This document shows, piece after piece, positions 25,930 through 33,673 of a DNA stretch of 64,000 nucleotides. Position numbers and translations under genes: made by a program. The stretch lies in the NCBI GenBank assembly GCA_964243295.1, contig CAXTEJ010000003.1, positions 81,537-145,536 on the forward strand, in the 5' to 3' direction. Within the stretch, counting starts at the first letter, position 1. Each line of letters begins with the position of its first letter. The notes beneath the pieces are model-generated. The model worked only from the letters and a program-made list of their open reading frames with translations, made no database searches and was not told the DNA's origin. Source of the stretch: CAXTEJ01 sp964243295 (GTDB lineage: Bacteria > Actinomycetota > Actinomycetes > Actinomycetales > Angustibacteraceae).

Positions 25930-27120
25930 ATGCCCACCCGCAGGCCCACCCGCCGCAGGCCCACCCTCCGCTCGCTGGCCTCCGCCGGCCTGGCGGCTGT
26001 CGTGCTCGTCCCCGTCGCCGTGACGAGCGCGGACGCCAGCGACGCGAGCACCGCCACCACCGTGGCGGCTGCTCACCGCAGTGCGCACGCGACGCTCGTC
26101 ATCGGTCACCGCGGCGCCTCGGGCTACCGCCCCGAGCACACCCTGGCGTCGTACGAGCTGGCGGCCCGCATGGGCGCCGACTACATCGAGCCCGACGTGG
26201 TCTCGACCAAGGACGGCGTGCTGGTGGCGCGCCACGAGAACGAGATCGGTGGCACGACCAACATCGCCGACCACCCCGAGTTCGCGTCCCTGCGCGCGAC
26301 CAAGGTCGTCGACGGCGTCAGCATCACCGGCTGGTTCACCGAGGACCTCACGCTGGCCCAGCTGAAGACGCTGCGCGCCAAGGAGCGCATTCCCGCGGTT
26401 CGCCAGGAGAACACGCTGTACGACGGCCGGTTCGAGGTGCCCACCATCGACGAGGTGTTCGCCCTGCGCGCCCGGCTCAGCCGCGAGCTCGGTCGCACGA
26501 TCGGTGTCTACCCCGAGACCAAGCACTCGACGTACTTCCGCTCGGTCGGGCTGCCGCTCGAGCGGCCGCTGGTGCGCGCACTGCAGCGCGCCGGGCTCAA
26601 CCGGCCGAAGGCGCCCGTGTTCGTGCAGTCCTTCGAGCTGACCAACCTCGCCACGCTCAACGCGAGGCTCGGGCTGCGCACGCGGACGGTATTCCTCACC
26701 GGGGCGACGGGCGCGCCGTACGACCTGGTGGCGGCGAAGGACCCCCGCACCTACGCCACGCTCACGACCCGCGCCGGGCTGCGCCAGGTGGCACGCCTCG
26801 GTGTCGACGGGCTCGGGCCGGACAAGGGGCAGGTCATCCCGCGCAACGCCGACGGCACGCTCGGCACGCCCACGACCCTGGTCGCCGACGCGCACGCGAT
26901 CGGGCTGCTCGTCCACCCGTACACGTTCCGCGCCGAGAACACGTTCCTGCCCGTCGACTACCGGGTGGGCACCGACCCCGCCGCCTACGGCCGGGCCATC
27001 GACGAGCAGATCGCCTACCTGCGCACCGGCATCGACGGCCTGTTCACCGACCAGCCCGACATCGGCGTCGTCGCCCGCGACGCCTTCGAGGACGAGGACG
27101 GGCAGCGCGCCGCGGCCTGA
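25930..27120 (+). CDS. glpQ: Secreted glycerophosphodiester phosphodiesterase
   Basis: This 396-aa enzyme hydrolyses glycerophosphodiesters to glycerol 3-phosphate and an alcohol. Residues 1-37 are a signal peptide with a twin-arginine-rich n-region (TRRPTRRRPTLRSLA). The GDPD domain starts at about residue 56: VIGHRGASGYRPEHTLASYELA, where His and Arg are catalytic, and DYIEPDVVSTKDGVLVARHENEI carries the metal-binding Glu/Asp and second His. ATG 25930 is chosen over GTG 25909 because GGAGG lies 4 bases upstream of it. It acts outside the cell, probably to scavenge phosphate from lipids or teichoic acids. Confidence 0.9.
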   Translation: MPTRRPTRRRPTLRSLASAGLAAVVLVPVAVTSADASDASTATTVAAAHRSAHATLVIGHRGASGYRPEHTLASYELAARMGADYIEPDVVSTKDGVLVARHENEIGGTTNIADHPEFASLRATKVVDGVSITGWFTEDLTLAQLKTLRAKERIPAVRQENTLYDGRFEVPTIDEVFALRARLSRELGRTIGVYPETKHSTYFRSVGLPLERPLVRALQRAGLNRPKAPVFVQSFELTNLATLNARLGLRTRTVFLTGATGAPYDLVAAKDPRTYATLTTRAGLRQVARLGVDGLGPDKGQVIPRNADGTLGTPTTLVADAHAIGLLVHPYTFRAENTFLPVDYRVGTDPAAYGRAIDEQIAYLRTGIDGLFTDQPDIGVVARDAFEDEDGQRAAA

Positions 27121-27135
27121 CCGCGTGAGTACCGG

Positions 27136-27167
27136 GAGCCGGGCAGCGCACGCGCGCTGCCCGGCTC
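27136..27167 (+). terminator. Strong hairpin terminator
   Basis: A perfect 14-base stem (GAGCCGGGCAGCGC with GCGCTGCCCGGCTC) and a 4-base loop lie 16 bases after the phosphodiesterase stop. It is the strongest hairpin in the window and marks the edge of the accessory region. Confidence 0.8.
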
Positions 27168-27956
27168 TCGGCTGTCTGGCCGTGACGTGCCCGGGGGGCG
27201 GCGGGGACGACGTGCGCATACGTCCGCAGCAGCGCCCTCTACTGCCGAGGGAAGGCGAAAGCTGGGGAAGCGCATGGACGACGGGGCCGCGTCACTCCGC
27301 CCACTGTGACGCGCCGTATCCGCGCCCCACGGCGACCTCGTCAATGCCGACGGACGCCAGGAGTCCCTTGGCTGACGATCAGGTCTGGCTACACCCTGTG
27401 CCCAAGGACATCTGCGGACTGACTTCTGGGAGGTGACTCTCGTAGCCAGTTGGCGTCAGGCCGGCTTGCTCTGCTGCGATCCGTACTAGGCGGTACTCCT
27501 CCTCGGAGTAACGCAGCGACAGCGCCCTGTGCCGGCAAGGTCGCAGGTGCTCCTGGTCGCGGCCGTTCGTGCCTCGCGTTCCTCACGCCAGTCTCCAGGC
27601 CGCTGGGTGCGCCCGGGTTGGATCTAGCAAACGATCACGAGATTGCAGTTCATGAAGGCACGCCCGACGAGCCTGGACCGCCTGAAGCGCACCATGTGTC
27701 GAACCGTGGATGCGGAGAAGAGGGCCAAATCACCCGACAAGTCCCTCCAAGTGACAGTAGCGACGTTGGGGGTCACCGCCCTAGGGAGTTGAACTCCCCC
27801 AGGTCGGCCCGCGAAGGGGCACGAGCAGCAACCGTCGACGATCGACGCGCCGCAACGCGGCGACGCCTGAATGCTGGCGCATCGCACACGAAGGCGCGAT
27901 GCTTCTCGCGTGGTCCCCACCGCACGGAGCCTGACTAGCCTGATGGGACGTGCCCT
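27168..27956. other. Long gap without a convincing gene
   Basis: Apart from the terminator at its left, I see no gene with the codon bias of its neighbours. Base composition is less GC-rich than in the core. The gap marks the left side of the accessory region. Confidence 0.5.
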
Positions 27957-28532
27957 ATGGAGCACTTCACGCTTGGTACCCCGCCAGACTCGCCTGTGGT
28001 CGACGGAGTCGCGTGGCGGGAGACATCCTCGTATGTCGAGGCCAAGGTCGCTGTTCAAGAGGCGTGGGTACCCATATACATAATCACGATCAATGAAACG
28101 ACTGGTGCGGCCGTCACCTGCTGGGACCATCAGTTCGACCCGATTCTCGAGCAGTTGCAGAAACCGCAGATCGAGCAGGTTATGCGTCGATTGCAGCCGA
28201 CCTGGTTCGCCTCTGCAGACAACGCCGCGAAGGAACGATACGGCGACGGGGCTCTTTTGGAGTTCCTCGATCCCGACGTGATGAATCGCAAGTGGATGAT
28301 CGGGGTGCTGTTTTCGTATCTCGCGTCTGACACGGACGCCGCGGCCTGTGCCGCGATGGAAAAGGTTCTTCGAATCAGCCTTCAGATTTTCGCCGAGTCC
28401 TCGAACAAGCCATCTGCCTTTGACTATGTGCGCGTTGCTGCCGCTGGGGCAGCTAAGGGTGGAGCGCAGGGTATGGCAACGGCGGAGAAGATCCGCCAAT
28501 CAGCTCAGTGGCTCTCCGCGCTTGGGGGCTGA
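27957..28532 (+). CDS. 191-aa protein of unknown function
   Basis: No known family is recognised. The product starts MEHFTLGTPPDSPVV, has a beta-rich N-terminal third (WVPIYIITINETTGAAVTCWDHQF) and is helix-rich after residue 65. A hydrophobic stretch near 110-120 (MIGVLFSYLAS) and the small-residue-rich end (VAAAGAAKGGAQGMATAEK) suggest it may touch a membrane or oligomerise. Codons are less GC-rich than in the core, with stretches such as ATATACATAATCACG, which suggests recent transfer. It is the first gene of the accessory region and its nearest right-hand neighbour is the MazEF pair. Confidence 0.55.
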   Translation: MEHFTLGTPPDSPVVDGVAWRETSSYVEAKVAVQEAWVPIYIITINETTGAAVTCWDHQFDPILEQLQKPQIEQVMRRLQPTWFASADNAAKERYGDGALLEFLDPDVMNRKWMIGVLFSYLASDTDAAACAAMEKVLRISLQIFAESSNKPSAFDYVRVAAAGAAKGGAQGMATAEKIRQSAQWLSALGG

Positions 28533-28623
28533 TAGGTATCGGCTCACGGTGGCGCGGATCTGCACCAGTCGTGCGGCTAGGACTCTGCTGCCTACCGCCG
28601 CCAGTCGGGCGCGACCGTGGTGG

Positions 28624-28950
28624 TTAGGCGCCAAAGCCGAGGAAGACGAGGAGTCGCCTCTCGAACTCCACCAGCACCGTTGCCTCGAGCCTCCCGACGA
28701 CTGTGCCGGCGTTGCTCCTCCGGACAGTGGTGATCTTGTCGACCATCAGGAAGCTGTCGTGCCTGAGGCCGTTCCCCTCGTCCGCGGTGACCGGCACCCG
28801 TAGCAGGGGCGCGTCGACTCCGGTGGTCGTCAGGGGACAGACCGTCACCGAGTCAGTCGCGTCGAACCGGTCGTCTTGGACGATTAGCGCCGGCCGCGGC
28901 TTGGTCGCGTAGACACCGCCGGCGACGGTGACGATGTCCCCGCGGCTCAT
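28624..28950 (-). CDS. MazF/PemK-family toxin
   Basis: A 108-aa endoribonuclease-type toxin (SH3-like barrel). The start MSRGDIVTVAGGVYATKPRPALIVQDD is typical of PemK/MazF, and residues SVTVCPLTTT lie at the S/T core of the RNA-cleaving site. An Arg in LRHDSFLMVDKITTV is usual. It probably cleaves mRNA unless bound by its antitoxin. ATG 28950 overlaps the antitoxin stop by 4 bases and has GGAGGA just upstream, so toxin translation depends on antitoxin translation. Confidence 0.85.
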   Translation of the reverse strand: MSRGDIVTVAGGVYATKPRPALIVQDDRFDATDSVTVCPLTTTGVDAPLLRVPVTADEGNGLRHDSFLMVDKITTVRRSNAGTVVGRLEATVLVEFERRLLVFLGFGA

Positions 28951-29150
28951 TCCTCCCACTCGTCGGAGACTGACTCAACGAAGTCCATGTCGTCACTGGC
29001 GCGGTCAGCGGCTGAGACGAGGATCGACTGGCGGCGAGCTTCAGCTGCAAAGTCTGGCGATCGGACGTCTGGCACCCAGATCTGGACCGGCCGCAGCCCT
29101 TGGGCCCGCATCCGGGCCCGGTACGCGCTCACACGTTCTCGTACGGCCAT
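28947..29150 (-). CDS. MazE-like antitoxin (DUF3018 type)
   Basis: A 67-aa protein. MAVRERVSAYRARMRAQGLRPVQIWVPD matches the DUF3018-type antitoxins placed before MazF toxins: an N-terminal DNA-binding part and a C-terminal acidic tail (DDMDFVESVSDEWEE) that would fill the toxin's active groove. It lies upstream of and overlaps the toxin gene. It probably represses its own promoter, which lies in the gap to its right. Confidence 0.8.
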   Translation of the reverse strand: MAVRERVSAYRARMRAQGLRPVQIWVPDVRSPDFAAEARRQSILVSAADRASDDMDFVESVSDEWEE

Positions 29151-29498
29151 GGCGCCAAGTGTTACATGTAACGACGGCCCAGGGCAAGGAACCGCATGGA
29201 CAACCTGTGATCAGCTCGTGCGGACCTGCGGCATACCGCCGCTTTGGGTGCCCTCTGGCCTTGCCAGCCACCGAGCTGTACTGGTACCAAGCCCCCAGTG
29301 GTTTCCATCATGCTCAGATCGATGATCGGCACAGCTTTCGCCAAGCTCGGGTTGCTGGCGACCGACAGGAGTGGCCGCGTGCTCGGGCGTTGACAGGAGT
29401 ACTGCATCAGGTAGCTGGAGGGGCCACTTGCCAAGCCGTCCAGCTACCCCGCGCTACGGTTCGCTCGTCGGCGTCGACCGGCTGATGGAGGGGACACG
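29151..29498. other. Gap between antitoxin and spermidine-synthase-like gene
   Basis: The segment holds the likely divergent promoter of the MazEF pair and of the right-hand gene. TGTTACATGTAACG at 29160-29173 contains GTTACATGTAAC, a perfect 12-base palindrome next to the antitoxin start, a good candidate for the autoregulatory operator. No convincing gene is seen; one short AT-richer frame near 29298-29393 ends without a ribosome site. Confidence 0.4.
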
Positions 29499-31574
29499 GT
29501 GCACCCGGAGCACGAGCATGAGCTGGCCCGTGACGCCGGGTCGGCGGCGGTAGCACCCGGGCTGCGCGGCTCAGGCCCCAGCAATCACACCCGTCTGGTG
29601 CTCGCCAGCGCGCTCATGTTGTTCGTGGAGCTGGCCCTTATCCGCTGGACATCCTCGAACAACCTGTACCTGGTCCACATGACCAACTTCGTCCTGCTGG
29701 CCAGCTTCCTTGGCATCGGCCTGGGCTTCCTGCGGGCCAGCGCCCGCCGCGACCTCTTCCCTGTGGCGCCGGTGTTGCTCGCGGCCCTGGTCGGCTTCGT
29801 CTTGGCGTTCCCCGTACGCACAGGGATTGGACGCCGCGGGCAGTGGGAGCTCGTGGGGCTGTTCGACCTGCCACCCCTGCCGCGCCCACTCAGCCTGACT
29901 GTGGTGTTCGTGCTCACCGCGGCGACACTCATGGCGCTCGCGCAGGAGGTGGCCCGGACCTTCGCCACCTTCGAGCCGCTCGAGGCCTACCGGCTTGACG
30001 TCGTCGGCAGCCTGACCGGCATCGCGTGCTTCGCGGCCTTGTCGTTCCTCCGGTTTCCGCCGGTCGGTTGGGGCCTGGTCGGCGTGGCGGTCTTCGTCGT
30101 CCTTCTCGGCCGTCGGGTCCGGCGCGGGCCTGCGCTTGCCCTCGGCGCCCTCGCTCTCTTGCTTGGGGCGGAGTCCTTCGCGGGCACCTTTCAGTGGTCG
30201 CCCTACTACAAGATCCACACCACCGAGGCGGTCGGCGGGCTGGTACGCGTGGAGGTCAACAACACTCCTTTGCAGACTGCCCTCCCGCTCTCGACGATCC
30301 GGAGCGACTCGCCGTTCTACCTTTACCCGTACACCTACGCCGGCTCACGCGCCGACGTTCTCGTCATCGGCGCGGGCACCGGCAACGACGTGGCGGTGGC
30401 CCTGGACCAGGGCGCCGAGCGGGTGGACGCCGTCGAGATCGACCCCGCGCTCATGCAGCTCGGCCGGGACCGCCACCCCGACCGGCCCTACTCCGACCCT
30501 CGGGTGACCACCCACGTCGACGACGGCCGGGCGTTCATGCAGCGCACCGACCGCCGCTACGACCTCATCCTGCTCGCGCTACCGGACTCGGCGACCATCG
30601 TGACCGGCCAGTCGGCGCTACGGCTGGAGAACTACCTCTTCACCACGCAGGCGCTGGAGCGGGCCCGCTCGCTTCTCAAGGCGGACGGAACGTTCGCCAT
30701 GTACAACTACTACGAGCCGTGGCTGCTCGACCGCTACGCCAACACAGTGCAAGCCGTCTACGGCACCCCTCCCTGCGTTCAGCTCGGCCCAAGCTACGGA
30801 CCGCGGCAACAGGCTGTGCTGACGCTGCGCAAGGACGCCAGCACCGGTGGATGCACGACAACCTGGTCACCGCGGGCTGCCGCGCTTGAGCCCTCCGTCG
30901 ACGACCGCCCGTTTCCCTATCTCGGGTCGCGTTCGATCCCGTCCTTCTACCTGTGGATGTTGGGCCTGGTCTTGCTGGCCTCCGTCGTGGCCGTGCGCTC
31001 GGTCGCGGGTCCGCTGCGCAGCATGCGGGCCTATGCCGACCTGTTCTTCATGGGCGCCGCGTTCCTGCTGCTGGAGACCAAGAACGTCGTGCAGTTCGCG
31101 CTGCTCTTTGGCACGACCTGGGCGGTGAACGCTGCGGTTTTCGCCGGCGTGTTGCTAAGCGTTCTCGCGGCGATCGAGGTGGCACGTCGAGTCACGATCC
31201 GTCGCCCGATTCTGCTGTATGCGGGCCTGCTCGCCGCCTTGGCCGCGGCATGGTTGATCCCGCAGGGGGCGCTACTGGACCTTTCCTTGGTCCCCCGGTT
31301 CCTGGCCGGCGTGACGGTCGCGTTCCTGCCGGTGTTCATGGCCAACCTGCTCTTCGCCGTGCGGTTCAGGGGCGTCGGTTCCACCACGGTCGCCTTCGGG
31401 GCCAACCTCCTCGGCGCCATGGTGGGCGGGGCGTTGGAGTACCTCGCGCTCATTTTTGGTTTCAACACGCTGCTTATCGTGGTGGCGGTCCTGTACGGGC
31501 TGGCGCTGCTTACCGGCCGACGGCACTTGGTCGTGCCACGCGCCCGAAAGGCCAGTTTCCGCATGACGGGCTGA
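29499..31574 (+). CDS. Membrane-embedded spermidine-synthase-like protein
   Basis: A 691-aa protein with about six membrane helices, then a soluble methyltransferase/aminopropyltransferase fold (about residues 230-460), then seven further helices. The SAM/dcSAM-binding motif is VLVIGAGTGNDVAVAL near residue 290, followed by DAVEIDPALMQLGRD, whose acidic residue normally binds the ribose. DGRAFMQRTDRRYDLI gives the next family motif. Such proteins are often annotated as spermidine synthase, but the polyamine-pocket acidic residues are not obvious, so the reaction is uncertain. GTG 29499 follows GGAGGGG with 5 bases of spacing. It stands alone in the accessory region. Confidence 0.7.
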   Translation: MHPEHEHELARDAGSAAVAPGLRGSGPSNHTRLVLASALMLFVELALIRWTSSNNLYLVHMTNFVLLASFLGIGLGFLRASARRDLFPVAPVLLAALVGFVLAFPVRTGIGRRGQWELVGLFDLPPLPRPLSLTVVFVLTAATLMALAQEVARTFATFEPLEAYRLDVVGSLTGIACFAALSFLRFPPVGWGLVGVAVFVVLLGRRVRRGPALALGALALLLGAESFAGTFQWSPYYKIHTTEAVGGLVRVEVNNTPLQTALPLSTIRSDSPFYLYPYTYAGSRADVLVIGAGTGNDVAVALDQGAERVDAVEIDPALMQLGRDRHPDRPYSDPRVTTHVDDGRAFMQRTDRRYDLILLALPDSATIVTGQSALRLENYLFTTQALERARSLLKADGTFAMYNYYEPWLLDRYANTVQAVYGTPPCVQLGPSYGPRQQAVLTLRKDASTGGCTTTWSPRAAALEPSVDDRPFPYLGSRSIPSFYLWMLGLVLLASVVAVRSVAGPLRSMRAYADLFFMGAAFLLLETKNVVQFALLFGTTWAVNAAVFAGVLLSVLAAIEVARRVTIRRPILLYAGLLAALAAAWLIPQGALLDLSLVPRFLAGVTVAFLPVFMANLLFAVRFRGVGSTTVAFGANLLGAMVGGALEYLALIFGFNTLLIVVAVLYGLALLTGRRHLVVPRARKASFRMTG

Positions 31575-31917
31575 GTGCACCGTGGCCCGCGTGGAGACCC
31601 GCTACTGAAGCGCGATGTCCCGCCTGTGGGTCAAGTCCCGGGGCGTGGTGTAGCAGGGTCGGGGCGTGATCCTTCTGTTGTTCAGGCGGTGAGGGCGGTC
31701 AGGGCGCTGGTCACCTCCTTGGTGTTGGTCGGCGGGGACGTGTCAGCGGCGCCGTCGACGAGGATGTTCTGGGAGCGGGCTAGGCGCTCATTCGGGCGCG
31801 TCACTTCGCCGTCTGCCGGGGCGCGTGGGCCTATCTGCCTAGCCATGGGCTGAGGCGACCGGCCTGGCCCGCTCCGGCCGCGAGCTCGCAGACGGCGCTA
31901 CGGCATAAGGTCGTGCA
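31575..31917. other. Gap with possible gene remnant
   Basis: Reading the minus strand, 31682-31846 is an open frame of 54 codons (ATG to TGA) whose last 25 codons show strict GC3 coding bias and end TKEVTSALTALTA; the first half is less biased. This looks like the end of a gene that was cut off. I cannot name the family, though the segment just left of it resembles the flank of a transposase gene. Confidence 0.25.
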
Positions 31918-32343
31918 ATGTCGCTTCTGCTTATGTTCAACCAGACTCCGGTCTACGAGACACTGCTCGCGACGGCCCACCGACATCACGGTACCGGCGG
32001 CTTCCAGGAGTCGGTGATCTTCAGCCAGATTGCTGCAGAGATCGCTGCAGACGGGTGTCTAACAAGACTTATTGACCGTGCGGAGCCGACGTCGATAAGA
32101 CCCTGGCTAAAGGACCAGCTGAAGATCAACACCAACCTCGCGAACAACAATGTCCGCAAGATGTACACCGCCCTATCGGGTGATCCGATCACCGACGAAG
32201 CCTGGTGGCATCCTTACCAGGAACACACCCAGCTACGGAATGACGTGGCGCATGAGGGCGCTGACGTGACTCCAGAAATGTCGGCACGGGGGCTGAGGGT
32301 GGTCAGGTCGCTAATCGACCACATCTCATCCATCGGCGTCTAG
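31918..32343 (+). CDS. HEPN-type protein, unknown role
   Basis: This 141-aa, mostly helical protein ends with the HEPN motif R-x4-H (RNDVAH, Arg107 to His112), a core of metal-independent RNases in several toxin and defence systems. The N-terminal half is Leu/Ala-rich helices, and the last helix is LRVVRSLIDHI. No partner nucleotidyltransferase (MNT) or antitoxin gene is adjacent. The role could be toxin-like or regulatory, and the motif by itself does not prove RNase activity. Codon bias is weaker than in the core. Confidence 0.6.
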   Translation: MSLLLMFNQTPVYETLLATAHRHHGTGGFQESVIFSQIAAEIAADGCLTRLIDRAEPTSIRPWLKDQLKINTNLANNNVRKMYTALSGDPITDEAWWHPYQEHTQLRNDVAHEGADVTPEMSARGLRVVRSLIDHISSIGV

Positions 32344-32452
32344 GTCACCGCTTCCTAGCTCGGCAGTCCCGGCTCGGCGCCCTGGCCGCGATCGAGGGTG
32401 CGCGAACAGCGTCACAGGCACCGACTGCCGGCGTCGGACCCAGGCCGCATCA

Positions 32453-32473
32453 CACCGCCGCGACAGCGGCCGT
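32453..32473. repeat. 21-base direct repeat, left copy
   Basis: A 21-base sequence starting CACCGCCGCGACAGCGG is repeated exactly and in the same orientation at 35360-35380. The two copies lie on either side of the amidase/permease pair. A short direct repeat at both ends of a module may record insertion or duplication. The left copy runs straight into a 27-base tandem array. Confidence 0.6.
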
Positions 32474-32542
32474 GCCACCTTTCGCCGTGACAGCGGCCGT
32501 GCCACCTCCCGCCGCGCCAGCGGCCGTGCCACCTTTCGCCGC
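32462..32542. repeat. Three-copy 27-base tandem repeat
   Basis: Units at 32462-32488, 32489-32515 and 32516-32542 share the core CAGCGGCCGTGCCACCT, with five or fewer changes between copies. On the minus strand one frame gives the 9-residue repeat RRKVARPLS, but I do not think this frame is a gene: it lacks a ribosome site and neighbouring coding bias. The whole 32344-32686 stretch otherwise holds nothing I can name. Confidence 0.7.
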
Positions 32543-32686
32543 GTGATGGCGTGGTCGACAGTTGCGGCACTACCGGCCGTATGGATAGCCGCCTGGGTAG
32601 TACGGCTGGTCTTGTCGCCCAGCATCGCCTGGCGCGGGGCGGGAGCGCACCACTCGACCCTTGCGCCGGGGATGGATTGCCGAGCT

Positions 32687-33616
32687 CTAGAACAGTCGTT
32701 GGGGGAGCATGCAGCCGACGACCCAGTTGGGGAGGTCGACGATTTCGTGGATGCGTAGTTCAGCGAGGATCCCGGTTAGGGCGTAGGCCTCGACCTCACT
32801 GATGTGTTGGGCCTTGGCGAGGGGGCCGATGGCGCGTCGGGTGGCGTCGCGTGCAGCGGTCATCAGGTCCGGTCCAATGCCGGTGAAGATGCGGTAGCCC
32901 TCTTCGGCGGGGTAGGTGCCCGGCACGGTGAGCTGGGGTGCGTCGAGGCCGGCGTTGGGGATGAGGTCGACTTGGAGGGTCATCTGCATGGGGCATTCGA
33001 TGGCGGTGCCGGAGATTTCCCCTTCACCTTGGAGAGCGTGCCCGTCGGCTGCTGAGAGCAGGGCGCCGTCGTTGAAGACGGGGACTGTGAGGGTGGCGCC
33101 GGTGTTGAGGTAGCGGACGTCGATGTTGCCAGCGGCGTTGGTGGGGGTGATGGTGGCGAAGTCGCCGTCAGCGGCGGGGGCGACACCGATGCAGCCGATC
33201 ATGGGGTGCAGGTCGAAGCAGGCCCCGTTGGGGGTCTCGATATGTCCCGCGTCCAGCTCCCAGATTTTCAGGTAAGGGTCGGTGATCTCGTCGCTGAGAA
33301 GCCCGAAACCTGGGAGCAGTCCACTCCAGCCCCAGCCCAGGGGGGTGAGCTCCAGGACGGTGATGTGCAGGGCGTCGCCGGCTTTGGCTCCCTCAACGTA
33401 GATTGGTCCGACCAGGGGGTCCAGGTTGCGGTAGTCGATCTGGGCGATGTCGTGGGTGGTGGAGGCGCGGTGGAGTTCGCCGTCGGAGGCGTCGGGGGCG
33501 CGTAGGGACACCCGCTCGCCGGGCCGGATGGTCAACACCGAGGGTTGTTGCCGGTTCCAGGTCTTGTGCTTGTGGGCGTCGCCCAGCTGGTGGATCGTGC
33601 GCGCGGGGGAAGTCAC
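32687..33616 (-). CDS. Acetamidase/formamidase family amidohydrolase
   Basis: A 309-aa FmdA/AmdA enzyme expected to hydrolyse short amides to acid and ammonia. It shows the family start VLTIRPGERVSLRAPDASDG, DPLVGPIYVEGAKAGDALHITVLEL, a central PMIGCIGVAPA region, VFNDGALLSAADGHALQGEGEI and the CP motif (IECPMQMTL) near the family's active site. The length is typical. An APC permease lies 57 bases upstream on the same strand, so the pair reads as an uptake-and-hydrolysis unit for an amide or amino compound. Confidence 0.85.
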   Translation of the reverse strand: MTSPARTIHQLGDAHKHKTWNRQQPSVLTIRPGERVSLRAPDASDGELHRASTTHDIAQIDYRNLDPLVGPIYVEGAKAGDALHITVLELTPLGWGWSGLLPGFGLLSDEITDPYLKIWELDAGHIETPNGACFDLHPMIGCIGVAPAADGDFATITPTNAAGNIDVRYLNTGATLTVPVFNDGALLSAADGHALQGEGEISGTAIECPMQMTLQVDLIPNAGLDAPQLTVPGTYPAEEGYRIFTGIGPDLMTAARDATRRAIGPLAKAQHISEVEAYALTGILAELRIHEIVDLPNWVVGCMLPQRLF

Positions 33617-33673
33617 GGGCCTACTCCTTCGTCGGCGATGCGTGCGCGGTCTCGGGGCCCCGAGACGATACGT

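Noticed and set aside
27450..27938. 162-codon plus-strand frame in the gap after the phosphodiesterase
   Set aside because: No ribosome site, no coding bias, low-complexity Arg/Gly product.
32462..32542. CRISPR-like array
   Set aside because: Three 27-base units are directly adjacent with no spacers and there is no cas gene.
32326..32625. Minus-strand frame with RRKVARPLS repeats
   Set aside because: The repeats come from DNA tandem repeats; no start signal or bias supports translation.
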